From the NCBI GenBank assembly GCA_002316385.1, contig DCDL01000050.1:23674-87673 (forward strand): a DNA stretch of 64,000 nt. The letters are read 5' to 3'. Every line of letters starts with the position of its first letter. Within the stretch, counting starts at the first letter, position 1. Below are positions 1 through 8,382 of this stretch, piece after piece. The stretch comes from Clostridium sp. UBA1056. GTDB lineage: Bacteria > Bacillota > Clostridia > Clostridiales > Clostridiaceae. Made by a program: the position numbers and the translations under genes. The notes under the pieces were generated by a model, which saw only the letters and a program-made list of their open reading frames with translations, did no database searches and was not told the origin of the DNA.

Positions 1-383
1 ATCATCATTAAATCTCCTGGCACAAAGCTAGTATTAACTCCACCACAAGCATTAGTTACTATTAAAGATTTAACCCCTATATATTTCATAATGTGTATTG
101 GAAGTGCCAATACACTCATAGGATGGCCTTCATAATAATGGAACCTACCTTGCATCATAATAACTTTTTTACCTTCTAAAGTACCACATACAAATTGTCC
201 TGCATGACCATGTACTGTAGACACTGGAAGATTAGGCACTTCTGAATATTTTATTACTACTCTATCTTCTACTTTATCAGCCATATCTCCAAGACCAGAT
301 CCTAATATAATACCTACTTCTGGTTCAAAACTTAACTTAGATTTTATATAATCTACACTCTCACTAATTACTTTAATATCCAT
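1..383 (-). CDS. punA: Purine nucleoside phosphorylase, N-terminal part (runs off window)
   Basis: Only the first ~127 codons lie in the window; the gene continues past base 1. The product cleaves purine nucleosides with phosphate to the free base and (deoxy)ribose-1-phosphate in the cytosol. The reading frame shows the trimeric PNP family signatures: GSGLGDMA near residue 28 (phosphate loop), VHGHAGQF, MQGRFHYYEGHPM and VTNACGGVN. ATG at 381-383 is preceded by an AGGAGAAATTTT-type ribosome binding site. deoB lies directly upstream on the same strand; the two enzymes act in succession in deoxyribonucleoside salvage (PNP releases deoxyribose-1-phosphate, DeoB isomerises it). Confidence 0.95.
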   Translation of the reverse strand, partial: MDIKVISESVDYIKSKLSFEPEVGIILGSGLGDMADKVEDRVVIKYSEVPNLPVSTVHGHAGQFVCGTLEGKKVIMMQGRFHYYEGHPMSVLALPIHIMKYIGVKSLIVTNACGGVNTSFVPGDLMM

Positions 384-490
384 TAAAATTTCTCCTTTAC
401 TTCATGTGTTTCATAATTTTTATTTAGTTATATTATTTGCTTGCTAATTTATTTTTTGTTTGACTAGTTAGTTAAATTAATATTATTAAT

Positions 491-543
491 AACAAATTAC
501 AATATATTATTCCCTTTTAGCAATTCATATATTGTAATTTGTT
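491..543 (-). terminator. Long hairpin between deoB and punA
   Basis: Perfect 17-bp inverted repeat (491-507 with 527-543) and a 19-nt loop in the deoB-punA gap. There is no clean U-run on the minus side, so it may be a weak terminator or attenuator that separates deoB from punA expression. Confidence 0.45.
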
Positions 544-619
544 TATTAAGAATTTTATTCCCCATATTAGTCTTATATTTTTAATCATATAAGATTTTTC
601 GTGAAATTTAGATTTTTAA

Positions 620-1792
620 CTATATAATTAAATCCTTAAAACTCTTTCCTACTAAATCATTTTCAATATCAAGTAGATCTAATATAGTTTTACCCATATC
701 GCAGAATCCATTTCTAGTACCTAGATTTATATCTTCTTTAAGATTTTTTCCATATACAAGCACAGGTACATATTCTCTTGAGTGATCTGTACCTTCAGTA
801 GTTGGATCACACCCATGATCTGCAGTAATGATTAGTACATCATTATCTCCTAAAGCTTCTTTAAGTTCTGGTAGCCTATCATCAAATTCCTCTAGAGCTT
901 TAGCGTATCCTTCTACATCATTTCTATGCCCAAACTTCATATCAAAATCTACTAAGTTTGTAAATATGAATCCTTTAGAATGAGACTTCATCATCTGTAA
1001 AGTCTTATCCACTCCATCCATATTGTCCTTTATAGATACGGATTCTGTAACACCTTTTCCTGTAAATATATCTTTAATTTTACCTACAGCTGCCACAGTT
1101 AGCCCAGCTTCACTTACATACTCTAAAGCAGTTTTATTAAAAGGCTCTAGAGCATAATCATGTCTATTAGCTGTTCTTACAAATTCTCCTTTTTTCATCC
1201 CTTTAAAAGGTCTAGCAATTACTCTGCCTACCATTTTATCTCCAACTAACATTTCTCTTGCAATTTCGCACATTTTATATAATTCCTCTAAAGGTATTAT
1301 ATCTTCATTAGCCGCGATCTGAAATACGCTATCTGCAGAAGTGTAAATTATAGGATATCCAGTTTTTATATGCTCTTCACCTAATTCTTCAATAATAGCT
1401 GTACCTGAAGCAACTACATTTCCTAAAGTTTTTCTGCCTATCTTAGCTTCAAATTCATCCATTATTTCTTTTGGAAAACCATTGGGATAAGTTTGAAGAG
1501 GTGTTTCTAAAATTACTCCTGCCATTTCCCAATGCCCTGTAATAGTATCCTTTCCTTTTGAAAGCTCACTACATCTTCCATATATTCCTTCTGGGTTTTC
1601 ACATTTGATAAGGTTTTCCACGCCTTCTATTGAGCCTATTCCCAAAGCCTCTAAGTTTGGAATCGAAAAACCTTTAACATTTTTTGCTATATTATCTAAA
1701 GTGTTACTACCCTTGTCTCCATAAAGCTCTGCATCTGGAAGTTCCCCAATGCCCACACTGTCTAGCACAACTAAAACTACTTTTCTATCCAT
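620..1792 (-). CDS. deoB: Phosphopentomutase
   Basis: 390 residues, the usual length for DeoB, a cytosolic di-manganese enzyme of the alkaline phosphatase superfamily that interconverts (deoxy)ribose-1-phosphate and -5-phosphate. Visible metal-site motifs: the N-terminal VVLDSVGIGELPDA (Asp near residue 11), GHWEMAG near residue 85 with the preceding KGKDTITGHWE (the phosphorylated Thr region), TNLVDFDMKFGHRNDV near residue 285, and ITADHGCDPTTEGTDHSRE near residue 330 carrying Asp/His ligands. An AAGGAAG-like RBS precedes ATG 1790-1792. It sits upstream of punA, in the standard deoB-punA nucleoside salvage pair. Confidence 0.97.
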   Translation of the reverse strand: MDRKVVLVVLDSVGIGELPDAELYGDKGSNTLDNIAKNVKGFSIPNLEALGIGSIEGVENLIKCENPEGIYGRCSELSKGKDTITGHWEMAGVILETPLQTYPNGFPKEIMDEFEAKIGRKTLGNVVASGTAIIEELGEEHIKTGYPIIYTSADSVFQIAANEDIIPLEELYKMCEIAREMLVGDKMVGRVIARPFKGMKKGEFVRTANRHDYALEPFNKTALEYVSEAGLTVAAVGKIKDIFTGKGVTESVSIKDNMDGVDKTLQMMKSHSKGFIFTNLVDFDMKFGHRNDVEGYAKALEEFDDRLPELKEALGDNDVLIITADHGCDPTTEGTDHSREYVPVLVYGKNLKEDINLGTRNGFCDMGKTILDLLDIENDLVGKSFKDLII

Positions 1793-1987
1793 GATATACT
1801 TCCTTTCTTCTTAGTCACTAATATATATTATATTTTACCACAGATGCTTAAAAATATATAACTAAATAAAATAAATTATGTATCACTACTAAATTTACAT
1901 GAATTTTAGCAGTGGCACATAATTTAATAGTACATGATTATTTAAATATGTCAATTTGTAAGTTAAAATTTTATATCTATTCTTCCT

Positions 1988-2209
1988 TTATCTCAATATA
2001 GAATTAAATATATACATATAATTATATAATATCTCTAAGGGCTTTATCAGTTGTCCACCTACTAAAATACTATTTTCATAAGTCCCAGGCTGATTGTAAA
2101 AATGATTTAGCACATGATCTAATATATTAGGTAAAACTCCCCCCATAACAAATATTATTATGAAGCACTCTGCATATATAATTAAGAATTTTCTAATGTC
2201 ATCCCTCAT
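1988..2209 (-). CDS. Small membrane protein downstream of spoIIM
   Basis: 73 residues with one clear hydrophobic segment (about residues 8-27, FLIIYAECFIIIFVMGGVL) and a second weaker one near the C-terminus. It starts 3 nt after the spoIIM stop and so is almost certainly co-transcribed with spoIIM. A small uncharacterised membrane protein occurs at this position in several clostridia, where it precedes xerD; here xerD is missing and a ~195-bp gap leads straight to deoB. Function unknown. Confidence 0.75.
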   Translation of the reverse strand: MRDDIRKFLIIYAECFIIIFVMGGVLPNILDHVLNHFYNQPGTYENSILVGGQLIKPLEILYNYMYIFNSILR

Positions 2210-2212
2210 ACT

Positions 2213-2854
2213 TTATGCTCCTAATCCCTTTAAAGCAAAATTAATAAGTATAGGTGTAATAAAAGACTCAAATAAAAATCCAATAAACATAACTCCAGTT
2301 GTAATTAAAAACATAATTGTATAACTTCTTACTGAATTATTACCACTAGGTGAATATTTTTTTGTAAACTTTTCTTTTACTATACATATAGAAAATTCAA
2401 TAGATAGTACGGATAAAAATATTAAACATGGTATATATATAAGATTTTGTGGTAAAACCCCTAAAAGTGATAGTAATAATCCTTTTTCTTTTAAGCCATA
2501 TATAAAAAAACTAAAGGTAAATCCAAGAGAAAAACCTTTATAAATATTAAGCAAAATTATTATTGGAAGTCCTACTACAGTTAACCCCAAAAACCAAAAT
2601 CCAATTATAATCGGTAAATTATTTTTTAAAGCTCCCATTAATATGTCTTTATTAGATAATCCATCTAAGGTTGATGATGAACCAAAAGCAGTTATATAGT
2701 TAATTAAGGTATTCTTGTCCACATCTCCCATATACTTAACACAATAAAGTCCTAGAATCATTCCAGTGGCCATAAATAATATTGTTAGTAAATACATCCA
2801 AATATTTTCATAAAAATGTTTATTAAAACTATCTATTAAGCTTCTAAATGTCAT
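2213..2854 (-). CDS. spoIIM: Stage II sporulation protein M
   Basis: 213 residues with about five hydrophobic segments (near residues 18-38, 68-105, 110-125, 128-150 and 180-205), typical of SpoIIM. SpoIIM joins SpoIID and SpoIIP in the DMP complex that degrades septal peptidoglycan and drives engulfment of the forespore. The N-terminal FNKHFYENIWMYLLTILF and the central GFWFLGLTVVGLPIIILLN fit the family. The ATG is preceded by GGGGGAA. The small membrane gene follows after 3 nt. SpoIIM is normally under sigma-E control; I did not find a convincing promoter by eye. Confidence 0.92.
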   Translation of the reverse strand: MTFRSLIDSFNKHFYENIWMYLLTILFMATGMILGLYCVKYMGDVDKNTLINYITAFGSSSTLDGLSNKDILMGALKNNLPIIIGFWFLGLTVVGLPIIILLNIYKGFSLGFTFSFFIYGLKEKGLLLSLLGVLPQNLIYIPCLIFLSVLSIEFSICIVKEKFTKKYSPSGNNSVRSYTIMFLITTGVMFIGFLFESFITPILINFALKGLGA

Positions 2855-2949
2855 ACATATTCCCCCTTAGTTTATTTAATAACTAGTTTATACCTATGCC
2901 TCAACTAAGGAGAATATTCCATTCACTTAAAATTTACCTATTACTCACT

Positions 2950-3468
2950 TTACAAATATGATAGTGCTGCAATAGTTTTTCCGTCTATAATTTCCCCACT
3001 TTTAACCATCTTTTTAATATCATCTATATTATATGATTTTACATTTATAAATTCGTCCTCATCTCTATTTACTTCACCTTTATATAATTCTGTAGCCTTA
3101 TATAAATATATATATTCATCAGTAAATCCAGGAGCAGTTACTACCTTACCTAAGTAGTCGAAATTTTTGGCCTTATATCCAGTTTCCTCTTCTAGCTCTC
3201 GAATACCACAAAGTTTGATATCTTCTCCCTTTTCTATTTTCCCAGCTGGTATTTCTAAGATTATTTCATCTATAGATTTTCTAAATTGTTCTACCATAAG
3301 TACAGTATTAGAATCTAGATAAGCCACTATAGCAACTGCTCCAGGATGCTCTACAAGCTCTCTATAACCAATTTTGCCATTGGGTAGCTCCACTTGTTGG
3401 ACTTTTAAATTTATTACTTGTCCTTTAAACTTATATTCTTCGCTGATGGTTTTTTCAAAAAGTTTCAT
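2950..3468 (-). CDS. NUDIX hydrolase, ADP-ribose pyrophosphatase type
   Basis: 172 residues. The NUDIX box is complete: GKIEKGEDIKLC at about residues 76-87, followed directly by GIRELEEETGY, matching GX5EX7REUXEEXGU, with a Pro after the box (TAPGFTDEYIYLY) as in ADP-ribose pyrophosphatases. It probably hydrolyses ADP-ribose to AMP and ribose-5-phosphate in the cytosol. An AAGGAGAGATAAGT ribosome binding site precedes the ATG. A NUDIX gene near spoIIM is common in clostridia. Substrate specificity is inferred from family resemblance only. Confidence 0.9.
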   Translation of the reverse strand: MKLFEKTISEEYKFKGQVINLKVQQVELPNGKIGYRELVEHPGAVAIVAYLDSNTVLMVEQFRKSIDEIILEIPAGKIEKGEDIKLCGIRELEEETGYKAKNFDYLGKVVTAPGFTDEYIYLYKATELYKGEVNRDEDEFINVKSYNIDDIKKMVKSGEIIDGKTIAALSYL

Positions 3469-3537
3469 ACTTATCTCTCCTTATAAATTTAGGCTGTGTT
3501 TTAAAACAGTGTTGAAAATATATCAATAAATTAGTAT

Positions 3538-3987
3538 CTATAATACCTTTATCATTACTTTTTCTCCATTGATGTCCAACTCCCCATTAAATTGAAAGCC
3601 AAATTTTTGATATAAATGCAGAGCTCGCTTATTATCTTCGTAAAGACTTAAATAAATTTCATTACAATTATATATCTTAATAAGGTGCGTAATTAATGCC
3701 TCTAACATGATATTTCCGAGTCCTTTTCCTTGAAAATGCTCATCGATTAAATATCTGTCCAACCATACGCGACCACTTTTTTCCTCCCGAGGAAAAAATC
3801 CATACATTGCAAACCCAACTATACTCCCATCCTTATAAAGCCCTGCTGGTCGATAGCAATTACATTCTATGGCATCTTTCAGACATTGTTTTGTAGACTC
3901 CACATATGATTTTTGTGATTCACTTACATGCAAAGATAAAACTTCTTTCAAGTTTTCTGATGTAACCTCTCTAATTTCGATATTCAT
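3538..3987 (-). CDS. GNAT family N-acetyltransferase (diamine/spermidine type)
   Basis: 149 residues with the GNAT fold. The acetyl-CoA loop is HFQGKGLGNIMLEALI (motif A, about residues 83-98). The C-terminal half has YLSLYEDNKRALHLYQKFGF, the typical motif B, and a substrate-side GFAMYGFF strand. The N-terminus (REVTSENLKEVLSL) and the Tyr/Asn-rich end recall BltD-like spermine/spermidine acetyltransferases, but the substrate cannot be proven. It is the last recognisable chromosomal gene before the mobile region, and could be either core or the left edge of element B. Confidence 0.85.
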   Translation of the reverse strand: MNIEIREVTSENLKEVLSLHVSESQKSYVESTKQCLKDAIECNCYRPAGLYKDGSIVGFAMYGFFPREEKSGRVWLDRYLIDEHFQGKGLGNIMLEALITHLIKIYNCNEIYLSLYEDNKRALHLYQKFGFQFNGELDINGEKVMIKVL

Positions 3988-4470
3988 CCTTTATCTTTAG
4001 TGAGAGAATGTATCATAAGTACCAAACTCCCACTAAAGCTCACCTTCTTTCTATGTATAACATGTTGATAATTCGTTATATAAAACAAGTATATATTAAA
4101 TTATACTGTATCTATATACCAATTATAATATGAATTGCAATATAATGTACATAATTTAAAAAAGCAACTATTGAGTCACTCATATTAATTTTGAAATATA
4201 TACATAAAAATAACAACATTCTTTCAGAAAATAATTATATTTATTCCAGCTTTTAATTACTAGTTGAGAATAATCGATATTCTAGATGTCTTTATGTTTT
4301 TATATTCTTGTCCCCTTAATCCATTGGTACTAATAGGTTTGAACCTCCTAGATGAATCAGTATTTTTATATGATTTATATTAAGCGTGAAATATATTTAC
4401 ATAAAAGATAACTTTTGAATCTATGTATAACAAAAATAAGTTTCAAATAATTATCATGATACACAGAAAG
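3988..4470. other. Non-coding stretch at the presumed left edge of element B
   Basis: About 480 bp with no open reading frame of note. I looked here for a third copy of the spo0A-derived attachment sequence (present at 14066 and 44899) and did not find one. The left junction of element B is therefore decayed, uses a different short core, or lies outside what I can recognise. Confidence 0.5.
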
Positions 4471-4868
4471 TCAACTTTTCATATCCTCTGTTTCAGTAAA
4501 TGGATTATAATTACATCTTATTAACTCATTAATTTTATAAGTAGTAATATCTTTACTATTTTTAATTTCTAAGACACTTCTATTAACCAAATCAATTATA
4601 ATGCTTCTAAACTGGTCATTTACATTTCCTTTTCCACTCTTAGCAGTCAAACCACAAGTAGTTATTATGTCTTCAATCGAAAATCAAATTCTTTCTTATC
4701 TTTAGTTATACGGCCTGCTACAGTATCTTCCAAATTCTCAGATTCACTTATTTCTACTGGTGTGTATAATAGCGGCTCATGGTTATACTTTTTAATAACC
4801 TTTCTCATTTTTTTAATTTCATTAGCCATTAATTTTTTTAATAATAATTGTCTTTCCTGTTTATTCAT
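4471..4868 (-). pseudogene. Frameshifted small hypothetical gene
   Basis: The ORF from ATG 4868 runs 67 codons and stops at 4665. The adjacent frame continues without a stop from about 4690 (FSIEDIITTCGLTAKSG and onward) to TGA 4471-4473. The two parts make a product of ~132 residues if one base is corrected near 4675-4690 (KKEFDF/SIEDII). The C-terminal part resembles no family I know. A single frameshift in an otherwise intact gene fits decay of element B. A GGAGAG ribosome binding site precedes the ATG. Confidence 0.65.
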
Positions 4869-4976
4869 TTACATCTCTCCTTCGATATATCTCGTGTAGC
4901 CTAAGCCAAACGTACTGTATTTATTTATTTTGTACATAGACTACATATAAACAATGTAGTCTATAATTAAGCTAAT

Positions 4977-5360
4977 TTAATATGGTTTCTTTATTATGTG
5001 TTGCCAGTTCCAAGGCAGTGGATAACTCTTAATGTGTTCAAATTCTTTAATCTCAACTGAACCAAATGCTCCAGTTTCAATTATCATCCTATCATCACCA
5101 ACAGTATTAATTGGCCCAACAAATGGGTGTGCTATAACTTCTAATTCGATTAAATATCCACTTCCATATTTTCTTTTAGCACTTACTATATCTACACTAT
5201 ATGGAAAAACTATTGGCAATTCTGTCAAGTAATCTTTATAATAATTATTTATTTCTTTTTGTATATGTGGAATAAGTAATGAGATAGACACGTCTCGATA
5301 TATTGCCTCTTTTGAATTTTCAGGTGGTTCAGATATCTTTTGGCTATTTAGCTTTTTCAA
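4977..5360 (-). CDS. DUF3888-like protein
   Basis: About 127 residues. The pattern DVSISLLIPHIQKEINNYY, LPIVFPYSVDI, VIAHPFVGPINTVGDDRM and a FEHIKSYPLPWNWQHIIKK end matches my memory of the DUF3888 family, which usually carries an N-terminal signal peptide. None is visible here, so the N-terminus may be truncated. AAGGTGA at 5366-5372 sits 5 nt before TTG 5358-5360, which I prefer to the GTG three codons upstream. Function unknown. Confidence 0.7.
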   Translation of the reverse strand: MKKLNSQKISEPPENSKEAIYRDVSISLLIPHIQKEINNYYKDYLTELPIVFPYSVDIVSAKRKYGSGYLIELEVIAHPFVGPINTVGDDRMIIETGAFGSVEIKEFEHIKSYPLPWNWQHIIKKPY

Positions 5361-5369
5361 AGCAATCAC

Positions 5370-5855
5370 CTTCCATTATTTTATATTCCTTCATATAATT
5401 TATCTCTAATACCTCTAATATGTTCATATTTAATTCCCCTAGTTATGTCTTATTTTTCTCCCTCTCATAATTGTTACTTTTAGTTAATAAGTAGTATATA
5501 AATATTTTATAATACACAAATAAAGCCATTGTAATAATAGGCTTAAAAAAGACTTTACATAGTTTTAGGTATAATTATTTTGTTAATCTAAAATACACAA
5601 ATAAAAACTCTTATATTAAATTTTCTAAGAACTATTAAAAAAATTATTGGAATTAATTTGGCACGACAAATGTGCCTTTCTCATAAAATGACCCCTAAAT
5701 ATAATCCACAAATGATTATATTTTTAATATGTATATACTTAATTATATCATATATTAACATTTATTCCAATATAATATATCACAAATATATACAATTGGA
5801 ATAAATGTTAACTACTCTTTTTAAATTTAATTTAAAATTGATTAATTTACTATAA
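5370..5855. other. AT-rich intergenic with a perfect hairpin
   Basis: About 485 bp without a supported gene. It contains a perfect 17-bp inverted repeat (5755-5771 with 5795-5811) just downstream of the minus-strand gene at 5856-6113. There is no U-run, so it could be a transcript-stabilising hairpin or a weak terminator. Confidence 0.55.
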
Positions 5856-6113
5856 CTATTTTTCTCTCATCAGCAAGACATATTTACCATTTTCCATATC
5901 TTCTTTTACTTTTATAAATATTGTTTTTGACTTTTTATTCCCACCAAAAATATATTCTCCAGACTGACCTAGCTTTAATGTAGGTTCTATGGTGCTTGTA
6001 TTTATACCACCCATATTAAATATTGAATCAATTGCATTCTCTACTCCATGATAAGATAAATCATCTACATAAGCCACCTTAGATTCTTCTTTTAATAATT
6101 TTACATACTTCAT
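5856..6113 (-). CDS. Hypothetical protein
   Basis: 85 residues, soluble, with no recognised domain. It starts with ATG after AAGGAGAGATAAGT, an excellent ribosome binding site that supports a real gene. Visible pattern: a Gly-rich centre (NMGGINTST, KLGQSGEYIFGGNKK) between two short beta-rich parts. It is flanked by non-coding DNA inside element B. Confidence 0.65.
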   Translation of the reverse strand: MKYVKLLKEESKVAYVDDLSYHGVENAIDSIFNMGGINTSTIEPTLKLGQSGEYIFGGNKKSKTIFIKVKEDMENGKYVLLMREK

Positions 6114-6362
6114 ACTTATCTCTCCTTATACTATTTTATGTACATACTTGTACACATCCTTATTTACTTTTATATTATATAAAGTTAATATAATTAGTAC
6201 ACGTTATCTATATATTTTCATATGTTTAAATGTTATAGATTCTTTTTTTTGCTTTTCATAACATTTACATATTCCATCACTTTCTTCACTTAAAATTTGG
6301 AATTTAATTTGATTCATCAAACCACTATTATTATCTTTTCATAAATAAAGATAAGATTTATT

Positions 6363-6545
6363 TTAAAATCCATACTTAATTATTTGAATTAATTTTTCTA
6401 AATTCTCATATTTATCACTTGCTAAAATTTTATAATCACTAATATCTATTATTGCATATTCAGATGAAAAGGTATTTTCAACTATAATACATTTAATCCC
6501 TTTATCGGTTGTAAATTTAAATCCTTTATACTCATGTTCTTTCAT
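6363..6545 (-). CDS. Small hypothetical protein
   Basis: About 60 residues, starting at the internal ATG (6543-6545), which lies 8 nt after AGAGG; an upstream in-frame GTG overlaps that ribosome binding site. The sequence (KGFKFTTDKGIKCIIV, EYAIIDISDYKIL) suggests a small alpha/beta protein. Nothing links it to a known family. Confidence 0.55.
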   Translation of the reverse strand: MKEHEYKGFKFTTDKGIKCIIVENTFSSEYAIIDISDYKILASDKYENLEKLIQIIKYGF

Positions 6546-6621
6546 CTTATTCACCTCTCTAAATATATTTAATTATATCATTTATATATTTCTTATCTGT
6601 TAAAGCTATCTACTAATTATT

Positions 6622-7113
6622 CTACTTTAGTATATAATTTCCTTTTATTTTACTATTAACACTTAATATTTTACAAAGTTCTTCTAGTATCATGTCATCT
6701 TTAGGTGGCTTGGACTGCTCTTGCTTAAGTTTTTGTTCCAGTGATTTAGCTTTGTTCTTTTCTTCAATTAATTGCTCTTTTAACGTTATGTATGCTTTAT
6801 TAATAGATAATTTCTCATCATCTAGTTGTTGAATTAATTCTTCTGGTGCATTGTTATATATGTATTGTGCTTTTCTATATGTTTCTCCTGAACCAATATC
6901 TAAATCTTTGGCTATTTTATCTCTTGTATTCCCTATACTACCCTCTGCAAAATCTTGCATAGGGTTAATCATTCTTTCTCTGGCAATTTTACTATATTCC
7001 TTTTTTAACTCTTCAGCCCACTTCGCATTTTTACTAAAACTAAAATCCTTTCTATTTTCATTCTCAGATATCTCTAGTTTTAATTGATGTAAAGCATCTT
7101 GTACTGTCATCAC
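6622..7113 (-). CDS. ParB-like DNA-binding protein lacking the N-terminal domain
   Basis: 163 residues. The middle part (NTRDKIAKDLDIGSGETY, RKAQYIYNNAPEELIQQLDD, then SINKAYITL) is the helix-turn-helix region seen in ParB/Srx-fold and KorB-like regulators of phages and plasmids. A coiled coil follows (EEKNKAKSLEQKLKQEQ). The ParB/sulfiredoxin N-terminal domain that normally precedes the HTH is absent, so it is either a truncated ParB homologue or a stand-alone DNA-binding variant. The ribosome binding site is weak; GTG 7111-7113 or ATG 7108-7110 are the candidate starts. Confidence 0.65.
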   Translation of the reverse strand: MMTVQDALHQLKLEISENENRKDFSFSKNAKWAEELKKEYSKIARERMINPMQDFAEGSIGNTRDKIAKDLDIGSGETYRKAQYIYNNAPEELIQQLDDEKLSINKAYITLKEQLIEEKNKAKSLEQKLKQEQSKPPKDDMILEELCKILSVNSKIKGNYILK

Positions 7114-7216
7114 TCTAACTTCAATTTGATTATATTTTATTTTTATTTAAGTATGTAGTTTTTAATTATAATGTCGATAGTATATATGTAAGTATAAATT
7201 CGCTTTATTATGTAAT

Positions 7217-7331
7217 TTGACATTATATGTTGCTTGTATGGCAGAGTAGATGTTTCGGCATCTACTTTTTTATTAGTATCAACCTTTGACAAGTTTTGGT
7301 CAAGGGGTGATTAGTCGACACCCCTTTTTTA
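7217..7331 (+). ncRNA. Possible small RNA with two intrinsic-terminator hairpins
   Basis: Two strong hairpins with U-runs point along the plus strand although both flanking genes are on the minus strand. Hairpin 1 is AGTAGATG/CATCTACT (7245-7266) followed by T6. Hairpin 2 is AGGGGTG/CACCCCT (7303-7325) followed by T6, preceded by a CCTTTGAC/GTCAAGG stem at 7283-7305 that competes with it. A TTGACA sits at 7217-7222, but I see no good -10 at the right spacing. It could be a plus-strand small RNA or an antisense regulator of the ParB-like gene. Confidence 0.4.
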
Positions 7332-7345
7332 TTTTTTTGAAGTAA

Positions 7346-7636
7346 TTATAAAACTGTTAGCATGTAATTATCTAAATATAATGTATCTAAGTCACATTCA
7401 TCCTCTTCTACATTGCTTACTGGTATATCTATTTTATTTTCTATGTCACCTATATGTATGGCCAATCCATTATTATTACTCCAATAGTAATTAAACCCTC
7501 GCTCAAATACTATTACATTATCTTCATCATTCTTATTAACTAGCACTACGTTATTCTCTTCAACATCTGCATTAGCAAAGAAACAATTGACAGTTTCCTT
7601 AATCTCGTTGATTTTTCTAGTTACATTTTTATTCAT
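7346..7636 (-). CDS. Hypothetical acidic protein
   Basis: 96 residues, acidic (VEENNVVLVNKNDEDN, VSNVEEDECDLDT), with no recognised domain. GGAGG lies 10 nt before the ATG at 7634-7636. It follows the 51-codon gene at 7693-7848, which reads the same way, so both may be one transcript opposite the XRE regulator. Small acidic proteins of this kind are frequent in the early regions of temperate phages; no function can be assigned. Confidence 0.6.
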   Translation of the reverse strand: MNKNVTRKINEIKETVNCFFANADVEENNVVLVNKNDEDNVIVFERGFNYYWSNNNGLAIHIGDIENKIDIPVSNVEEDECDLDTLYLDNYMLTVL

Positions 7637-7692
7637 TTTTTATATCCTCCCTATTTTTAATTGTGGTGCAAACTTACACCATTACTTGATTT

Positions 7693-7848
7693 TTAATATC
7701 CCCATTTCTCTTCAGCGAATATGTCCCAGGTGTCCCAACTCTTTTTCAAGTTATTTCTCTTTAAGAACTCTTCGTATTCTCTTTCGTTTCTTAATGCCAT
7801 TTCTAGCATTATATATTCTTGTCTCATTTCTTCTAAGTTTACAATCAC
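7693..7848 (-). CDS. 51-residue hypothetical protein
   Basis: Read directly from the complement: GTG at 7846-7848, preceded by GGGGGATGGTAAA, and TAA at 7693-7695. The product is charged and largely helical (EEMRQEYIMLEMALRNER, then EEFLKRNNLKKSWDTWD). It is the first gene leftward from the XRE regulator and diverges from it across a 212-bp region. This is the usual position for an operator-controlled early gene. Confidence 0.55.
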   Translation of the reverse strand: MIVNLEEMRQEYIMLEMALRNEREYEEFLKRNNLKKSWDTWDIFAEEKWGY

Positions 7849-8060
7849 TTTACCATCCCCCTTGTGTGTTAAAACAGGCCGTTTGAAACGATATTTAATT
7901 TATTATCATATGTTTTATTTAAGTTATTTATCTTATAGTTTTAGTATATCTCAAGATAGTGTATTTGTAAATAACATATTGAAAATATTTTTATTTTTTT
8001 ACATTACCTTGAAATATATTATTTACAAGTATGATATAATATATTTAGGAGGTGTATATA

Positions 8061-8267
8061 GTGATAAAATTTAGACTAGCAGAATTACTAGAAGAAAAAA
8101 ACGTAAGTAGATATAAGCTTTCAAAGGAAACTAAAATAGCTGACAATGCTTTAAAGAAAATCTGCAATAATGAAACTTCATCTATAAGCCTAGGAAACTT
8201 GGAAAAGATATGTAATTTTTTAGATTGCACAATTTCTGAATTTATGATAATTGTGGATGGAGACTAA
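8061..8267 (+). CDS. XRE-family (Cro/CI-type) transcriptional regulator
   Basis: 68 residues, a bare helix-turn-helix: FRLAELLEEKNVSRYKLSKE, TKIADNALKKICNNE, ISLGNLEKICNFLDCTISEF. GTG 8061-8063 is chosen because GGAGGTG (8049-8055) lies at a normal distance from it; the other in-frame GTG overlaps that site. It diverges from the minus-strand genes at 7848 and leftward, as a phage-type repressor would. A strong intrinsic terminator follows directly. Confidence 0.85.
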   Translation: MIKFRLAELLEEKNVSRYKLSKETKIADNALKKICNNETSSISLGNLEKICNFLDCTISEFMIIVDGD

Positions 8268-8296
8268 GGCCGTACCAAGGGGTATGGCCTTTTTTA
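8266..8296 (+). terminator. Intrinsic terminator after the XRE regulator
   Basis: AAGGCC-G-TACC with GGTA-T-GGCCT stem and a 4-nt loop, followed by TTTTTT; it overlaps the stop codon. Confidence 0.85.
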
Positions 8297-8382
8297 TTGT
8301 ATAATAGCCTATTAAATGTTCATATTGGAACGAATAATTTTATAAAAAACTACTATACTAAAGATTAAGGTAGGTGAACATC

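Noticed and set aside
4265..4335. Possible third copy of the spo0A attachment sequence (TCTAG...CTTTATG...)
   Set aside because: Only scattered short matches; too weak to call the left end of element B.
4310..4360. Stretch ending GGTACTAATAGG-like resembling the 3' end of 23S rRNA
   Set aside because: Match is only about 12 bases; surrounding sequence is AT-rich and unlike rRNA.
5755..5811. 17-bp inverted repeat as a mobile element end
   Set aside because: Only one copy seen, no flanking duplication; better explained as a transcript-end hairpin.
7587..8074. Plus-strand frames of 99 and 117 codons
   Set aside because: They are the complements of minus-strand genes at 7346-7848 or AT-rich intergenic DNA, without ribosome binding sites.
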